Origin: Halopseudomonas laoshanensis
Lineage (GTDB): Bacteria > Pseudomonadota > Gammaproteobacteria > Pseudomonadales > Pseudomonadaceae
NCBI RefSeq assembly: GCF_008365385.1
Contig: NZ_QOVF01000002.1
Coordinates: forward strand, 248,001 to 312,000
DNA length: 64,000 bases
Direction: 5' to 3'
The notes beneath the pieces were generated by a model. That model saw nothing but the letters and a program-made list of their open reading frames with translations. It was not told the DNA's origin and searched no databases. This document shows positions 56,556 through 64,000 of the stretch, piece after piece; the stretch's first letter is position 1; every line of letters begins with the position of its first letter. A program made the position numbers and the translations under genes.

Positions 56556-58355
56556 ATGGTCGATTTGCTGCTACGCCTTGTATTGCTGTTGTGCCTGCTC
56601 TTGCCCGGCGTGTCCCAAGCCAGTCTGCTTGACCGCTCACCAGCGCCGGCTTTTTCCGGCTTGGTTGACGGCACCGGAGGGCAGGCCGACTTTCTGCCCG
56701 TTGCGCAGGCTTTCAAGCCGGGCGTCGTGGCCGCTGATGATCAGCGGATCCGCATTCAGTTTGATATCGCCCCAGGCTACTATTTATACCGCCACCGCTT
56801 GGATTTCCGCCTGACGAACGACAGCCTGATCAGGAATATTGTGCTTCCCGACGGCATCGCCAAGCACGACGAGTTCTTTGGCGATGTAGAGGTCTACTAC
56901 GATCGCGTTGAGATCATTCTGGAACTGGCCGGCGCAGCCTCTGGGCAGCAGTTATCTGTCGACTTCCAAGGCTGTGCCGATGCGGGTCTTTGCTACCCGC
57001 CGGAAACCGTGCAATTGCAACTGCCCGGGGAGGCCAGTTCAGTCATTTCACCGGCGCTACCCGACACTGCCGATACAAACGCTGAACGCCTGTCGATCCT
57101 GGCGCTGGCCCTGTTTTTTCTCGCCGGTATCGGGCTGACATTCACCCCTTGCGTGCTACCCATGCTGCCCATTCTGTCGAGCATGGTTGTCGGCCGCAAA
57201 GACATTGACCGCCCCCGTGCGCTGGCTCTGGCGGGCAGCTACGTGCTGGCAATGGCGCTTACTTTCGCGCTGGTCGGCGCGTTGATCGGACTCTTCGGTG
57301 CGGCGCTGAATATTCAGGCACGGCTTCAATCACCAGCAGTGCTGATTACCTTCGCGGTCTTCTTTGGTCTGTTTGCACTGGCGATGTTCGGCGTATTTGA
57401 TCTGCGTCTGCCTGCTTTTCTGCGTGAGCCCCTGGAGCGTGCTGGCAGCCGCACCCGAGGCGGCTCGATCCCTGGCACAGCGCTGATGGGCGCGCTCTCG
57501 ACACTAGTGGTATCACCCTGTATTTCTGCCCCGCTGGCAGGCGCTCTGGTGTATATCAGCAGCACTGGCGACGCGGTGGGCGGCGCGTTGCGGCTGTTTA
57601 CACTTGCGTTGGGTATGGGTTTACCGCTGCTGCTGGTGGCCGTGTTCGGCAATGCGTTTCTACCCCGCTCCGGCCCTTGGCTAAACTCGGTAAAAAATCT
57701 GTTTGGCTTTGGTTTGCTGGGCGTCGCGATATGGCTACTGGAGCGCGTGCTCCCGGGCCCGGTGAGCCTGGCCCTATGGGCCACATTGGCCGCCGGACTA
57801 GCCGTGCAGCTCGGACTTTTTGATCGCAGCCCACGCGGAGCATGGGGCCACATTGGCCATGTGCTTGCGCTGCTATCGGCTATCTATGCGGCGATTGCTC
57901 TGACGGGGGCGTTAGCCGGAGCGAGCGATCCGTTACGCCCATTGATGCCACTGACTGCTGGGAGCCAGCGCAGTGCAGAGGCAGATAGCGGCTTTTTTAC
58001 GCGAGTCAGCAGCCAGGCCGATCTGCAGCGTGAGCTGGAGCTGGCCCGCAAAAACCAACGCCCGGCGCTGGTGGAGCTATATGCTGATTGGTGCATCAGC
58101 TGCAAGATCATGGAAAGAACCATTTTGGCTGCACCTGAAGTGCGTGAACAACTCGAGCCCTTCGCGCGGATCAAGTTTGATCTCACGGACAATACCGCCG
58201 ATCAGCGCAGTTGGCTGTCCGCACAAAAGCTGTTTGGTCCGCCGGCATTTTTATACATTGATGCCCAAGGTAACGAAATCGAGCAATTGCGGTTGATGGG
58301 CGAAACCGATAAAGAGACTTTCCTGACACATCTGCGCAAGGTAACCGTCAGATAA
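56556..58355 (+). CDS. dsbD: Thiol:disulfide interchange protein DsbD
   Basis: 599 residues from ATG 56556 (MVDLLLRLVLLLCLLLPG). DsbD carries electrons from thioredoxin across the inner membrane to periplasmic DsbC, DsbG and CcmG. All three parts and their cysteine pairs are present: the alpha domain (C140, C146 in FQGCADAGLC), the eight-helix beta domain (C199 in FTPCVLPM, C322 in VSPCISAP), and the thioredoxin-like gamma domain (C513, C516 in DWCISC). An extension to TTG 56550 adds only two residues. It is followed by aroQ, then accBC, after a 135-base gap. Confidence 0.95.
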   Translation: MVDLLLRLVLLLCLLLPGVSQASLLDRSPAPAFSGLVDGTGGQADFLPVAQAFKPGVVAADDQRIRIQFDIAPGYYLYRHRLDFRLTNDSLIRNIVLPDGIAKHDEFFGDVEVYYDRVEIILELAGAASGQQLSVDFQGCADAGLCYPPETVQLQLPGEASSVISPALPDTADTNAERLSILALALFFLAGIGLTFTPCVLPMLPILSSMVVGRKDIDRPRALALAGSYVLAMALTFALVGALIGLFGAALNIQARLQSPAVLITFAVFFGLFALAMFGVFDLRLPAFLREPLERAGSRTRGGSIPGTALMGALSTLVVSPCISAPLAGALVYISSTGDAVGGALRLFTLALGMGLPLLLVAVFGNAFLPRSGPWLNSVKNLFGFGLLGVAIWLLERVLPGPVSLALWATLAAGLAVQLGLFDRSPRGAWGHIGHVLALLSAIYAAIALTGALAGASDPLRPLMPLTAGSQRSAEADSGFFTRVSSQADLQRELELARKNQRPALVELYADWCISCKIMERTILAAPEVREQLEPFARIKFDLTDNTADQRSWLSAQKLFGPPAFLYIDAQGNEIEQLRLMGETDKETFLTHLRKVTVR

Positions 58356-58490
58356 TTTTCGGCGTTAATGCGCCAATCATGCAGGTATCTGAGGGGATTG
58401 ATCGAATTCTGGACAGCCACTTCTGATTCCGGCAGACTGGCACCCATGACTGATGAGTCAAACTTTCAAATGCCAGTGGAACGGACAATC

Positions 58491-58943
58491 ATGGCCAGCA
58501 TTCTGGTCCTTAACGGACCCAATTTAAATTTACTCGGCACGCGTGAGCCCGGCGTTTACGGCACCGCCACGCTGGACCAGATTGTACAGCAGCTGCGGGA
58601 TCAGGCCACCGGCCAAGGCCATCATCTGCTAAGCCTGCAAAGCAATGCCGAGCATGAATTGATTGAACGCATTCATGCGGCCCGGGACGAGGCGATTGAT
58701 TTCATCATCATCAATCCCGCCGCTTTTACTCACACCAGTGTGGCAATACGTGACGCATTGCTGGCAGTGAGCATCCCATTTATCGAAGTGCATTTATCCA
58801 ATGTGTATAAACGCGAGCCTTTTCGGCGCCACTCATACTTCTCGGATGTCGCCGTGGGCGTCATCTGCGGGTTGGGGGCCAAAGGTTACCAGTTGGCACT
58901 GGACGCGGCGTTACACCATATTGATCAAACCGAACAAGACTAA
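58491..58943 (+). CDS. aroQ: 3-dehydroquinate dehydratase, type II (AroQ)
   Basis: 150 residues from ATG 58491 ([24 protein letters not shown]); the open frame from 58368 adds unsupported residues. It removes water from 3-dehydroquinate in the shikimate pathway. The signature [10 protein letters not shown] with the catalytic Tyr (VYG) and the His-containing [21 protein letters not shown] are intact. It precedes accB by 23 bases and is probably cotranscribed with accBC, the normal arrangement in gammaproteobacteria. Confidence 0.97.
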   Translation: MASILVLNGPNLNLLGTREPGVYGTATLDQIVQQLRDQATGQGHHLLSLQSNAEHELIERIHAARDEAIDFIIINPAAFTHTSVAIRDALLAVSIPFIEVHLSNVYKREPFRRHSYFSDVAVGVICGLGAKGYQLALDAALHHIDQTEQD

Positions 58944-58966
58944 ACTGCTCTGGAGTGCAAGCACCA

Positions 58967-59422
58967 ATGGATATCCGTAAAGTTAAAAAACTGATCGAGC
59001 TTCTGGAAGAATCCGGGATAGACGAACTGGAAATTCACGAAGGCGAAGAATCCGTTCGCATCAGCCGGCACAGCAAGCAAGTCGCTGCGCCACAACACTA
59101 TTACGCTCCACCGCCTTCTGCTCCAGCGCCAGCAGCTGCACCTGTAGCGGCGGCTCCGATGATCGAGCCCGCTCCGGCCGAGCCAAGTGGCCACCTGGTC
59201 CGCTCGCCCATGGTTGGTACCTTCTATCGCTCACCCTCACCAGCGGCCGGTTCCTTCGTAGAAGTCGGCCAGAGCGTCAAGGCAGGCGATGTGCTCTGTA
59301 TTGTTGAAGCCATGAAGATGATGAACCACATTGAAGCCGATAAAAGCGGCGTGATTCAGGCCATCCTGGCTGATAACGGCCAGCCGGTGGAATTCGATCA
59401 ACCCCTGTTCAGCATCGCCTGA
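58967..59422 (+). CDS. accB: Biotin carboxyl carrier protein AccB
   Basis: 151 residues from ATG 58967 ([17 protein letters not shown]). AccB carries biotin between the carboxylase and transferase halves of acetyl-CoA carboxylase, the first step of fatty-acid synthesis. The biotin-accepting lysine is K117 in EAMKMMN. A Pro/Ala-rich linker (about residues 44-75, [13 protein letters not shown]) joins the N-terminal helix to the biotinyl domain. GGAG lies about 11 bases upstream. accC follows after 19 bases. Confidence 0.97.
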   Translation: MDIRKVKKLIELLEESGIDELEIHEGEESVRISRHSKQVAAPQHYYAPPPSAPAPAAAPVAAAPMIEPAPAEPSGHLVRSPMVGTFYRSPSPAAGSFVEVGQSVKAGDVLCIVEAMKMMNHIEADKSGVIQAILADNGQPVEFDQPLFSIA

Positions 59423-59441
59423 GCCCGACCCGGAGGCTTCG

Positions 59442-60782
59442 ATGCAAAAAGTCCTAATTGCCAACCGCGGTGAAATTGCTCTGCGCGTCATTCGCGCCTG
59501 CAAGGAACTCGGGTTGAAGACTGTCGCTGTGCACTCCACGGCCGACCGTGAACTCATGCACCTGGCGCTAGCTGACGAGACCGTTTGTATCGGTCCAGCC
59601 AATGCCACTGATTCCTACTTGAACATTCCGGCGATTATCAGCGCTGCCGAAGTGACCGGCGCCGACGGTATTCACCCCGGTTACGGCTTCCTGGCTGAGA
59701 ATGCTGACTTTGCCGAGCAGATCGAACGTTCAGGCTTTACCTTTATCGGCCCCAGCGCCGAGGTCATCCGCCTGATGGGTGACAAGGTGTCGGCGATTGC
59801 CGCGATGATCAAGGCCGGTGTGCCTACCGTGCCGGGGTCCGATGGCCCGCTGCCTGATGATGAAGCCGAATGCCTGACCATCGGTCGGCGCGTTGGCTAC
59901 CCGGTGATCATCAAGGCCTCGGGTGGTGGCGGTGGACGCGGCATGCGCGTGGTGCATGAAGAAGCCGAGCTGATCAAATCGATCCACCTGACCCGCACTG
60001 AAGCCGGTGCAGCCTTTGGCAACCCGGTGGTCTACCTGGAAAAATTCCTGACCAATCCGCGTCACGTCGAAGTACAGGTGCTGTCCGACGGTCAGGGCCA
60101 TGCGGTGCATCTCGGCGATCGTGATTGCTCGCTACAGCGCCGCCACCAGAAAATCATTGAAGAGGCTCCCGCGCCGGGCATCGACGAAGAAGCCCGGGCC
60201 ATGGTCCAGGCGCGCTGCGTCAAGGCCTGTATCGATCTGGGCTACCGCGGCGCCGGTACCTTCGAATTTCTCTATGAGAATGGCGACTTCTTCTTTATCG
60301 AGATGAATACGCGCGTTCAGGTTGAGCATCCGGTATCCGAGATGGTCACCGGCGTCGACATCGTCAAGGAGCAAATCCTGGTTGCCTCGGGTAAGCCCTT
60401 GAGCATCACCCAGGAAGACGTGGTGATTCGCGGCCATTCGATTGAATGCCGAATCAACGCGGAAGATCCGAAAACCTTTATGCCCAGCCCCGGTACCGTG
60501 AGCTTTTTCCACGCGCCAGGCGGCAACGGCGTGCGGGTAGATTCGCACCTGTATAGCGGCTACAAGGTTCCGCCGAACTACGATTCACTGGTCGGCAAGT
60601 TGATCACCTACGGCGCCACCCGTGACGAAGCGCTAGCACGCATGCGCAACGCGCTGGATGAGCTGGTAGTCGACGGGATCAAGACCAATACGCCGCTGCA
60701 TCGCGAGTTGGTACGTGATCCAGGTTTCTGCAAGGGGGGCGTCAATATCCACTACCTCGAGCACAAGCTGGGTATCAAGTAA
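59442..60782 (+). CDS. accC: Biotin carboxylase AccC
   Basis: 446 residues, ATP-grasp enzyme that carboxylates biotin on AccB with bicarbonate and ATP. The ATP loop [14 protein letters not shown], the catalytic-region [26 protein letters not shown], and the C-terminal dimer domain are complete. GGAGGC precedes the ATG. The gene ends the accBC operon with a strong terminator. Confidence 0.98.
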   Translation: MQKVLIANRGEIALRVIRACKELGLKTVAVHSTADRELMHLALADETVCIGPANATDSYLNIPAIISAAEVTGADGIHPGYGFLAENADFAEQIERSGFTFIGPSAEVIRLMGDKVSAIAAMIKAGVPTVPGSDGPLPDDEAECLTIGRRVGYPVIIKASGGGGGRGMRVVHEEAELIKSIHLTRTEAGAAFGNPVVYLEKFLTNPRHVEVQVLSDGQGHAVHLGDRDCSLQRRHQKIIEEAPAPGIDEEARAMVQARCVKACIDLGYRGAGTFEFLYENGDFFFIEMNTRVQVEHPVSEMVTGVDIVKEQILVASGKPLSITQEDVVIRGHSIECRINAEDPKTFMPSPGTVSFFHAPGGNGVRVDSHLYSGYKVPPNYDSLVGKLITYGATRDEALARMRNALDELVVDGIKTNTPLHRELVRDPGFCKGGVNIHYLEHKLGIK

Positions 60783-60818
60783 GCCCTGCCTGCAACCTGC
60801 ACGTGTATGATCCAACCT

Positions 60819-60851
60819 TCGGGAGCGGCCAGTCCGCTCCCGAACTTTTTC
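60819..60851 (+). terminator. Rho-independent terminator after accC
   Basis: TTCGGGAGCGG-CCAGT-CCGCTCCCGAA, a perfect 11-bp stem with a five-base loop, followed by CTTTTTC, 36 bases past the stop codon. Confidence 0.95.
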
Positions 60852-60938
60852 TGTTGCTGGAAGCCCGTTTCAAAATCGGTTGTTTAGCACCCGTTATTTA
60901 TAACCCGTCATTTAGAACTTAGCTCCGAAGGAATCCCC

Positions 60939-61826
60939 ATGCCCTGGCTGCAACTGCGTCTAGCGATCACCCCTGAACAGGCCGAACCACTGGAAGAGTC
61001 GCTACTGGGATTAGGGGCGGTTTCCGTCACCTTCATGGACGGTGAAGACCAGCCTATTTTTGAGCCGGACCTGGGAACTACTCCGCTGTGGTCACATACC
61101 CACCTGCTCGCCCTGTTTGAAGCCGACACCGATTCAACCCAGCTGCTGGAAAACCTCGCTAGGCTGTCAGCGGGCGCGCTGCCAGAGTATCAGTTGGAAC
61201 AGATCGCCGATCAGGACTGGGAACGCAGCTGGATGGAGCACTTCCAACCCATGCAATTTGGCCGTCGGCTATGGATAGTGCCCAGTTGGCACGCAGCCCC
61301 GGAACCGGATGCAGTGAATCTGCTGCTGGATCCAGGCCTGGCTTTCGGTACGGGTACTCACCCGACTACCGCGCTATGCCTGGAATGGCTTGACGCTCAG
61401 CAATTGCAGGATCTGGATGTAATCGATTTTGGTTGTGGCTCAGGCATTCTCGCCATCGCCGCGCTGCTACTCGGCGCCAGACAGGTTTGCGGCACCGACA
61501 TCGATATTCAGGCGCTCGAAGCCTCACGCGACAATGCCCAGCGCAATCAGATAGTCGATGAGCGCTTCAGTTTATATCTACCCGAACAAATGCCGCAGGA
61601 ACCTGCTGACATTCTTGTTGCCAATATCCTTGCCGGTCCGCTGGTCAGCCTCGCCAGCCAGCTAACCAGTCTGGTCAAGCCCGGCGGCCTGATTGCTTTG
61701 TCCGGCATTCTTGCCGAGCAGACAGAGGATATTCTTGCTGCCTATAAGGATAACTTCGCGCTTGACCCTGTCGCCGAGCGCGATGGTTGGATACGCGTCA
61801 GTGGCCGTCGGCACTTGGCGGCCTGA
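60939..61826 (+). CDS. prmA: Ribosomal protein L11 methyltransferase PrmA
   Basis: 295 residues. PrmA trimethylates amino groups of L11 with S-adenosylmethionine. The N-terminal L11-recognition domain ([16 protein letters not shown]) is linked to a Rossmann methyltransferase with [15 protein letters not shown], the SAM motif [15 protein letters not shown], and [18 protein letters not shown] precedes ATG 60939. It follows the accC terminator, so it has its own promoter, and is followed by the zinc-ribbon gene after 62 bases. Confidence 0.97.
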   Translation: MPWLQLRLAITPEQAEPLEESLLGLGAVSVTFMDGEDQPIFEPDLGTTPLWSHTHLLALFEADTDSTQLLENLARLSAGALPEYQLEQIADQDWERSWMEHFQPMQFGRRLWIVPSWHAAPEPDAVNLLLDPGLAFGTGTHPTTALCLEWLDAQQLQDLDVIDFGCGSGILAIAALLLGARQVCGTDIDIQALEASRDNAQRNQIVDERFSLYLPEQMPQEPADILVANILAGPLVSLASQLTSLVKPGGLIALSGILAEQTEDILAAYKDNFALDPVAERDGWIRVSGRRHLAA

Positions 61827-61888
61827 CCGGGTTCACGCACAATAGCCGGTCGAACACCCCGAACGTCACAGCAACGAAGGAATAGCGG

Positions 61889-63517
61889 TTGGCCATGAAT
61901 GAGATGCTGGTAGCGCAATGCCCCCACTGTCAGACGCGTTTCCGCCTTTCTCAGGATCACCTGCAGGCTGCCGCGGGCAATGTGCGTTGTGGTGCTTGCC
62001 TGAAAGTGTTCGACGCCAGCGCCCAGATCAATAGTGCCGAGCCCGAACCCTCTCCAGCGCCGGATGCTGCGAAAACCCCACCCCCGCCACCCGCGGCTGG
62101 CGAGCCGGGCAGTGGCCGTCAGGGTACCTTGCTGATTCACGACGATCTGGAGTTGGACGATCTGGACCTGGAAGCGCTGGGGCTGGACGAGTCCATTCTC
62201 GAAGAGATCAACCCCGACGCCAGAACGACACATTCCGAGCCTGAACATCCGACCACCGAGCCTTCTGCCGATATCAGCCCGGCCGCGGCGCCATCATCGG
62301 CGTCAATAGATCCGGAAGTTAATGCGCCAGAACCCGTGGAGCCGACCGATAACGACGCTACGGACGTATTTGTCGGCGAGCATAGTGACGAGGAAATACA
62401 ACTGCTGGCTGAACCCGAACCATTCAGCGAGCCTCTGTGGGATGATGCTCCAGCTACCGACGATCAAGCCGCCGCTGATGAGCCCCCGCGCGCCGATCCG
62501 CAGAACAACTGGACGCCCACCGATGCCGATATCGACCGAGCGTTCGAGTTCGACTCAGCCCGGGACAAACCTGACGCCTGGGATCTGGATTTCAACCTGG
62601 ATAACGATCTCGCAGACAAACCGCCGTATACGGCCAATAGCTCGGATCCACTGGATGATATCGAGCTGCACGAGGCGTTTCGCAACGCAGCCAGCTCGCG
62701 TGATTTTGCGCCACGTCCTCTGCCACCTGAGCCACTGCCAACTGATGACCGCAAGCCAGATCCGTTTGACATGGACAGTCCGCCGTCCATCGGGCCACTG
62801 AGTGCAGCCCCTCCCGAGCAGGGTATTTTTCTGCGGGACCAGCCTTTTTTGCTGCCAAATCCCGAGCCGCGAGCAAAGCGTCCGCAGCCATCTGAGGAGG
62901 CGCCAGCCCCGACGGCTAAGCGAGCGCCTCAGGAGCGCCGGGAGCCCAGCCTGGATAGCACAGGCTTTGGCGATGATCTGCAGCTCCCCGAGCTGATAGA
63001 CGAACCCCTGTATCTGGATGATCGCCCTAGGGCCCGCCGCCCGCGGCGGCAATGGCTGTGGACGTTGCTCAGTATAATCGCCGCACTGGCGTTACTCGGG
63101 CAGGTAGCAACCTATAACTACGCAGCCTTGGCGCATAACGAGCGTACCCGCCCCATCATGGAACAAGTGTGCTTTCTGGCTGGTTGCCAATTGCCTGCCC
63201 GGGTCAATATAGATCTGATCCGTAGCAGCAATCTGGTGGTACGGCCGCACTCCGACTTCCCGAATGCACTCGCCATCGATGTGATCCTTTACAACCGCGC
63301 TGATTTCGCCCAACCCTTTCCAGTGCTGCGCATGACCTTCAGTGATCTGGCCGGGCGCGAAATCAGCAGCAAGTTGTTTCAACCGGTCGAGTACCTCGGC
63401 GGCGAACTCGCCGGTACAACGCTGATGCCTCCGCAAACGCCAGTGCACGTTGGGCTCAGCATGCTTGACCCGGGCTCAAACGTGGCCAGTTATAATCTGG
63501 ATTTCCTCAGCCCCTGA
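61889..63517 (+). CDS. Zinc-ribbon and DUF3426 membrane protein
   Basis: 542 residues. The N-terminal MJ0042-type zinc ribbon (about residues 9-44: CPHCQTRFRLSQ and VRCGACLKVFD) is followed by a long acidic, low-complexity region (about 48-370, rich in Asp, Glu, Pro and Ala), a membrane helix (about 388-408, WLWTLLSIIAALALLGQVATYNYA), and a C-terminal DUF3426 domain (about 410-542). The layout suggests a cytoplasmic metal-binding tail and a periplasmic domain. The TTG 61889 has AAGGA at the better spacing; ATG 61895 is an alternative. It precedes dusB, as in other pseudomonads. Function unknown. Confidence 0.9.
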   Translation: MAMNEMLVAQCPHCQTRFRLSQDHLQAAAGNVRCGACLKVFDASAQINSAEPEPSPAPDAAKTPPPPPAAGEPGSGRQGTLLIHDDLELDDLDLEALGLDESILEEINPDARTTHSEPEHPTTEPSADISPAAAPSSASIDPEVNAPEPVEPTDNDATDVFVGEHSDEEIQLLAEPEPFSEPLWDDAPATDDQAAADEPPRADPQNNWTPTDADIDRAFEFDSARDKPDAWDLDFNLDNDLADKPPYTANSSDPLDDIELHEAFRNAASSRDFAPRPLPPEPLPTDDRKPDPFDMDSPPSIGPLSAAPPEQGIFLRDQPFLLPNPEPRAKRPQPSEEAPAPTAKRAPQERREPSLDSTGFGDDLQLPELIDEPLYLDDRPRARRPRRQWLWTLLSIIAALALLGQVATYNYAALAHNERTRPIMEQVCFLAGCQLPARVNIDLIRSSNLVVRPHSDFPNALAIDVILYNRADFAQPFPVLRMTFSDLAGREISSKLFQPVEYLGGELAGTTLMPPQTPVHVGLSMLDPGSNVASYNLDFLSP

Positions 63518-63677
63518 ACCGCCTGGCGGATCTGCTCAAAAATCGTCCAGCTCAGTCTTTATATGGTCATCCAGAGCAGGTATCATTATCGCCCTTTTCA
63601 CATTACTTGACCCTGACTCCCTTGTGTCATTGCCTTGGGCGTGCCGGCGAGCAGCAGTGATTACAGAGAGTACAGGG

Positions 63678-64000
63678 ATGGACCAGGCAGTGACTCGTAT
63701 CGGAACCTATCAACTCGCCAGCCCGGTCATTCTTGCACCCATGGCAGGCGTTACCGATCTGCCCTTCCGGCAACTGTGCCGTCGGCTGGGCGCCGGGCTG
63801 GTGGTTTCAGAGATGGTCACCAGCGATGTACGCCTCTGGAACAGCCGCAAATCCCGTCAGCGCCTTGATCACACCGGTGAAAGCGAACCCCGCTCAGTGC
63901 AGATTGCCGGCGGCGACGCCGAGATGATGGCCGAGGCCGCGCGCATGAATGAGCAACTCGGCGCGCAGATCATCGACATCAATATGGGTTGCCCGGCGAA
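63678..64000 (+). CDS. dusB: tRNA-dihydrouridine synthase B, 5' part
   Basis: The first 107 codons of an incomplete gene that runs off the window. MDQAVTRIGTYQLASPVILAPMAGVTDLPFRQLCRRLGAGLVVSEM is the DusB N-terminus, with the FMN-phosphate PMAGVTD and the DINMGCPA motif at the end. DusB reduces uridine at position 17 in tRNA with FMN. ATG 63678 is preceded by AGGG. In pseudomonads fis follows dusB; that cannot be seen here. Confidence 0.96.
   Translation, partial: MDQAVTRIGTYQLASPVILAPMAGVTDLPFRQLCRRLGAGLVVSEMVTSDVRLWNSRKSRQRLDHTGESEPRSVQIAGGDAEMMAEAARMNEQLGAQIIDINMGCPA

Overview
The window reads as a chromosomal segment of a gammaproteobacterium of the Pseudomonadaceae. The protein sequences are Pseudomonas-like throughout, and several gene blocks match, from memory, the order in P. 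aeruginosa: thiD-thiE-hemL, miaB-ybeZ-ybeY-corC-lnt, leuS-lptE-holA, then lipA/lipB-ybeD-dac-rlpA-mltB-rodA-mrdA-rlmH-rsfS-nadD-proA, ubiX-mpl, and accB-accC-prmA-(DUF3426)-dusB. Moderately GC-rich DNA and several genes unusual for that genus (a PPi-type phosphofructokinase, a sialidase-like protein) would fit a divergent branch such as Halopseudomonas. That placement is inference; no 16S or marker comparison was possible. No tRNA, rRNA, IS element, prophage, CRISPR array or plasmid function was seen.

Layout. 1-4.6 kb (minus strand): a Mn2+-type yybP-ykoY riboswitch with its own promoter in front of a UPF0016/GDT1 metal transporter, then rsmC and hrpB. 4.7-10.7 kb: a lipoprotein coupled to the cation exporter fieF, an Lrp/AsnC regulator behind a perfect palindrome, DUF2788, a tetR-aidB operon behind an inverted repeat, rluE, and an Mpo1-like membrane protein. 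10.8-14.9 kb: thiD-thiE-hemL-membrane protein-Sel1 protein, a tight operon joining thiamine and tetrapyrrole synthesis to two genes of unknown role. 15.4-20.8 kb: miaB, ybeZ, ybeY, corC, lnt (RNA modification and decay, metal homeostasis, lipoprotein maturation). 21.3-25.5 kb: leuS, lptE, holA.

25.5-31.0 kb (minus strand) is the most accessory-looking stretch: a membrane-anchored histidine phosphatase, a tandem universal stress protein coupled to a SulP anion transporter, and a membrane protein translationally coupled to a membrane-anchored sialidase-like beta-propeller. 31.4-33.9 kb holds a second MltB-type lytic transglycosylase and lipA. 33.9-43.9 kb is a long minus-strand series for cell elongation and the division septum, lipoate and NAD synthesis, and ribosome maturation (proA, nadD, rsfS, rlmH, mrdA, rodA, mltB, rlpA, dacA, ybeD, lipB), with many overlapping or almost touching genes.

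44-52.3 kb: a DedA protein with a degenerate C-terminal domain, a Lon-substrate-domain protein, a MaoC dehydratase behind an operator-like repeat, ubiX, mpl, a PPi-type 6-phosphofructokinase, a GNAT acetyltransferase, inorganic pyrophosphatase, and an outer-membrane-like protein. Putting a PPi-using kinase 0.8 kb from the PPi-destroying enzyme is the most interesting metabolic feature. 52.4-64 kb: cmoM, a GAF-GGDEF protein with a GGEEL signature, a SUI1/YciH protein, a Nudix hydrolase, a DUF2333 protein, dsbD, aroQ, accBC, prmA, a zinc-ribbon DUF3426 protein, and the start of dusB, which runs off the end. No wholly new system was proven; the best candidates are the 25.5-31 kb block and the PFP/Ppa neighbourhood.
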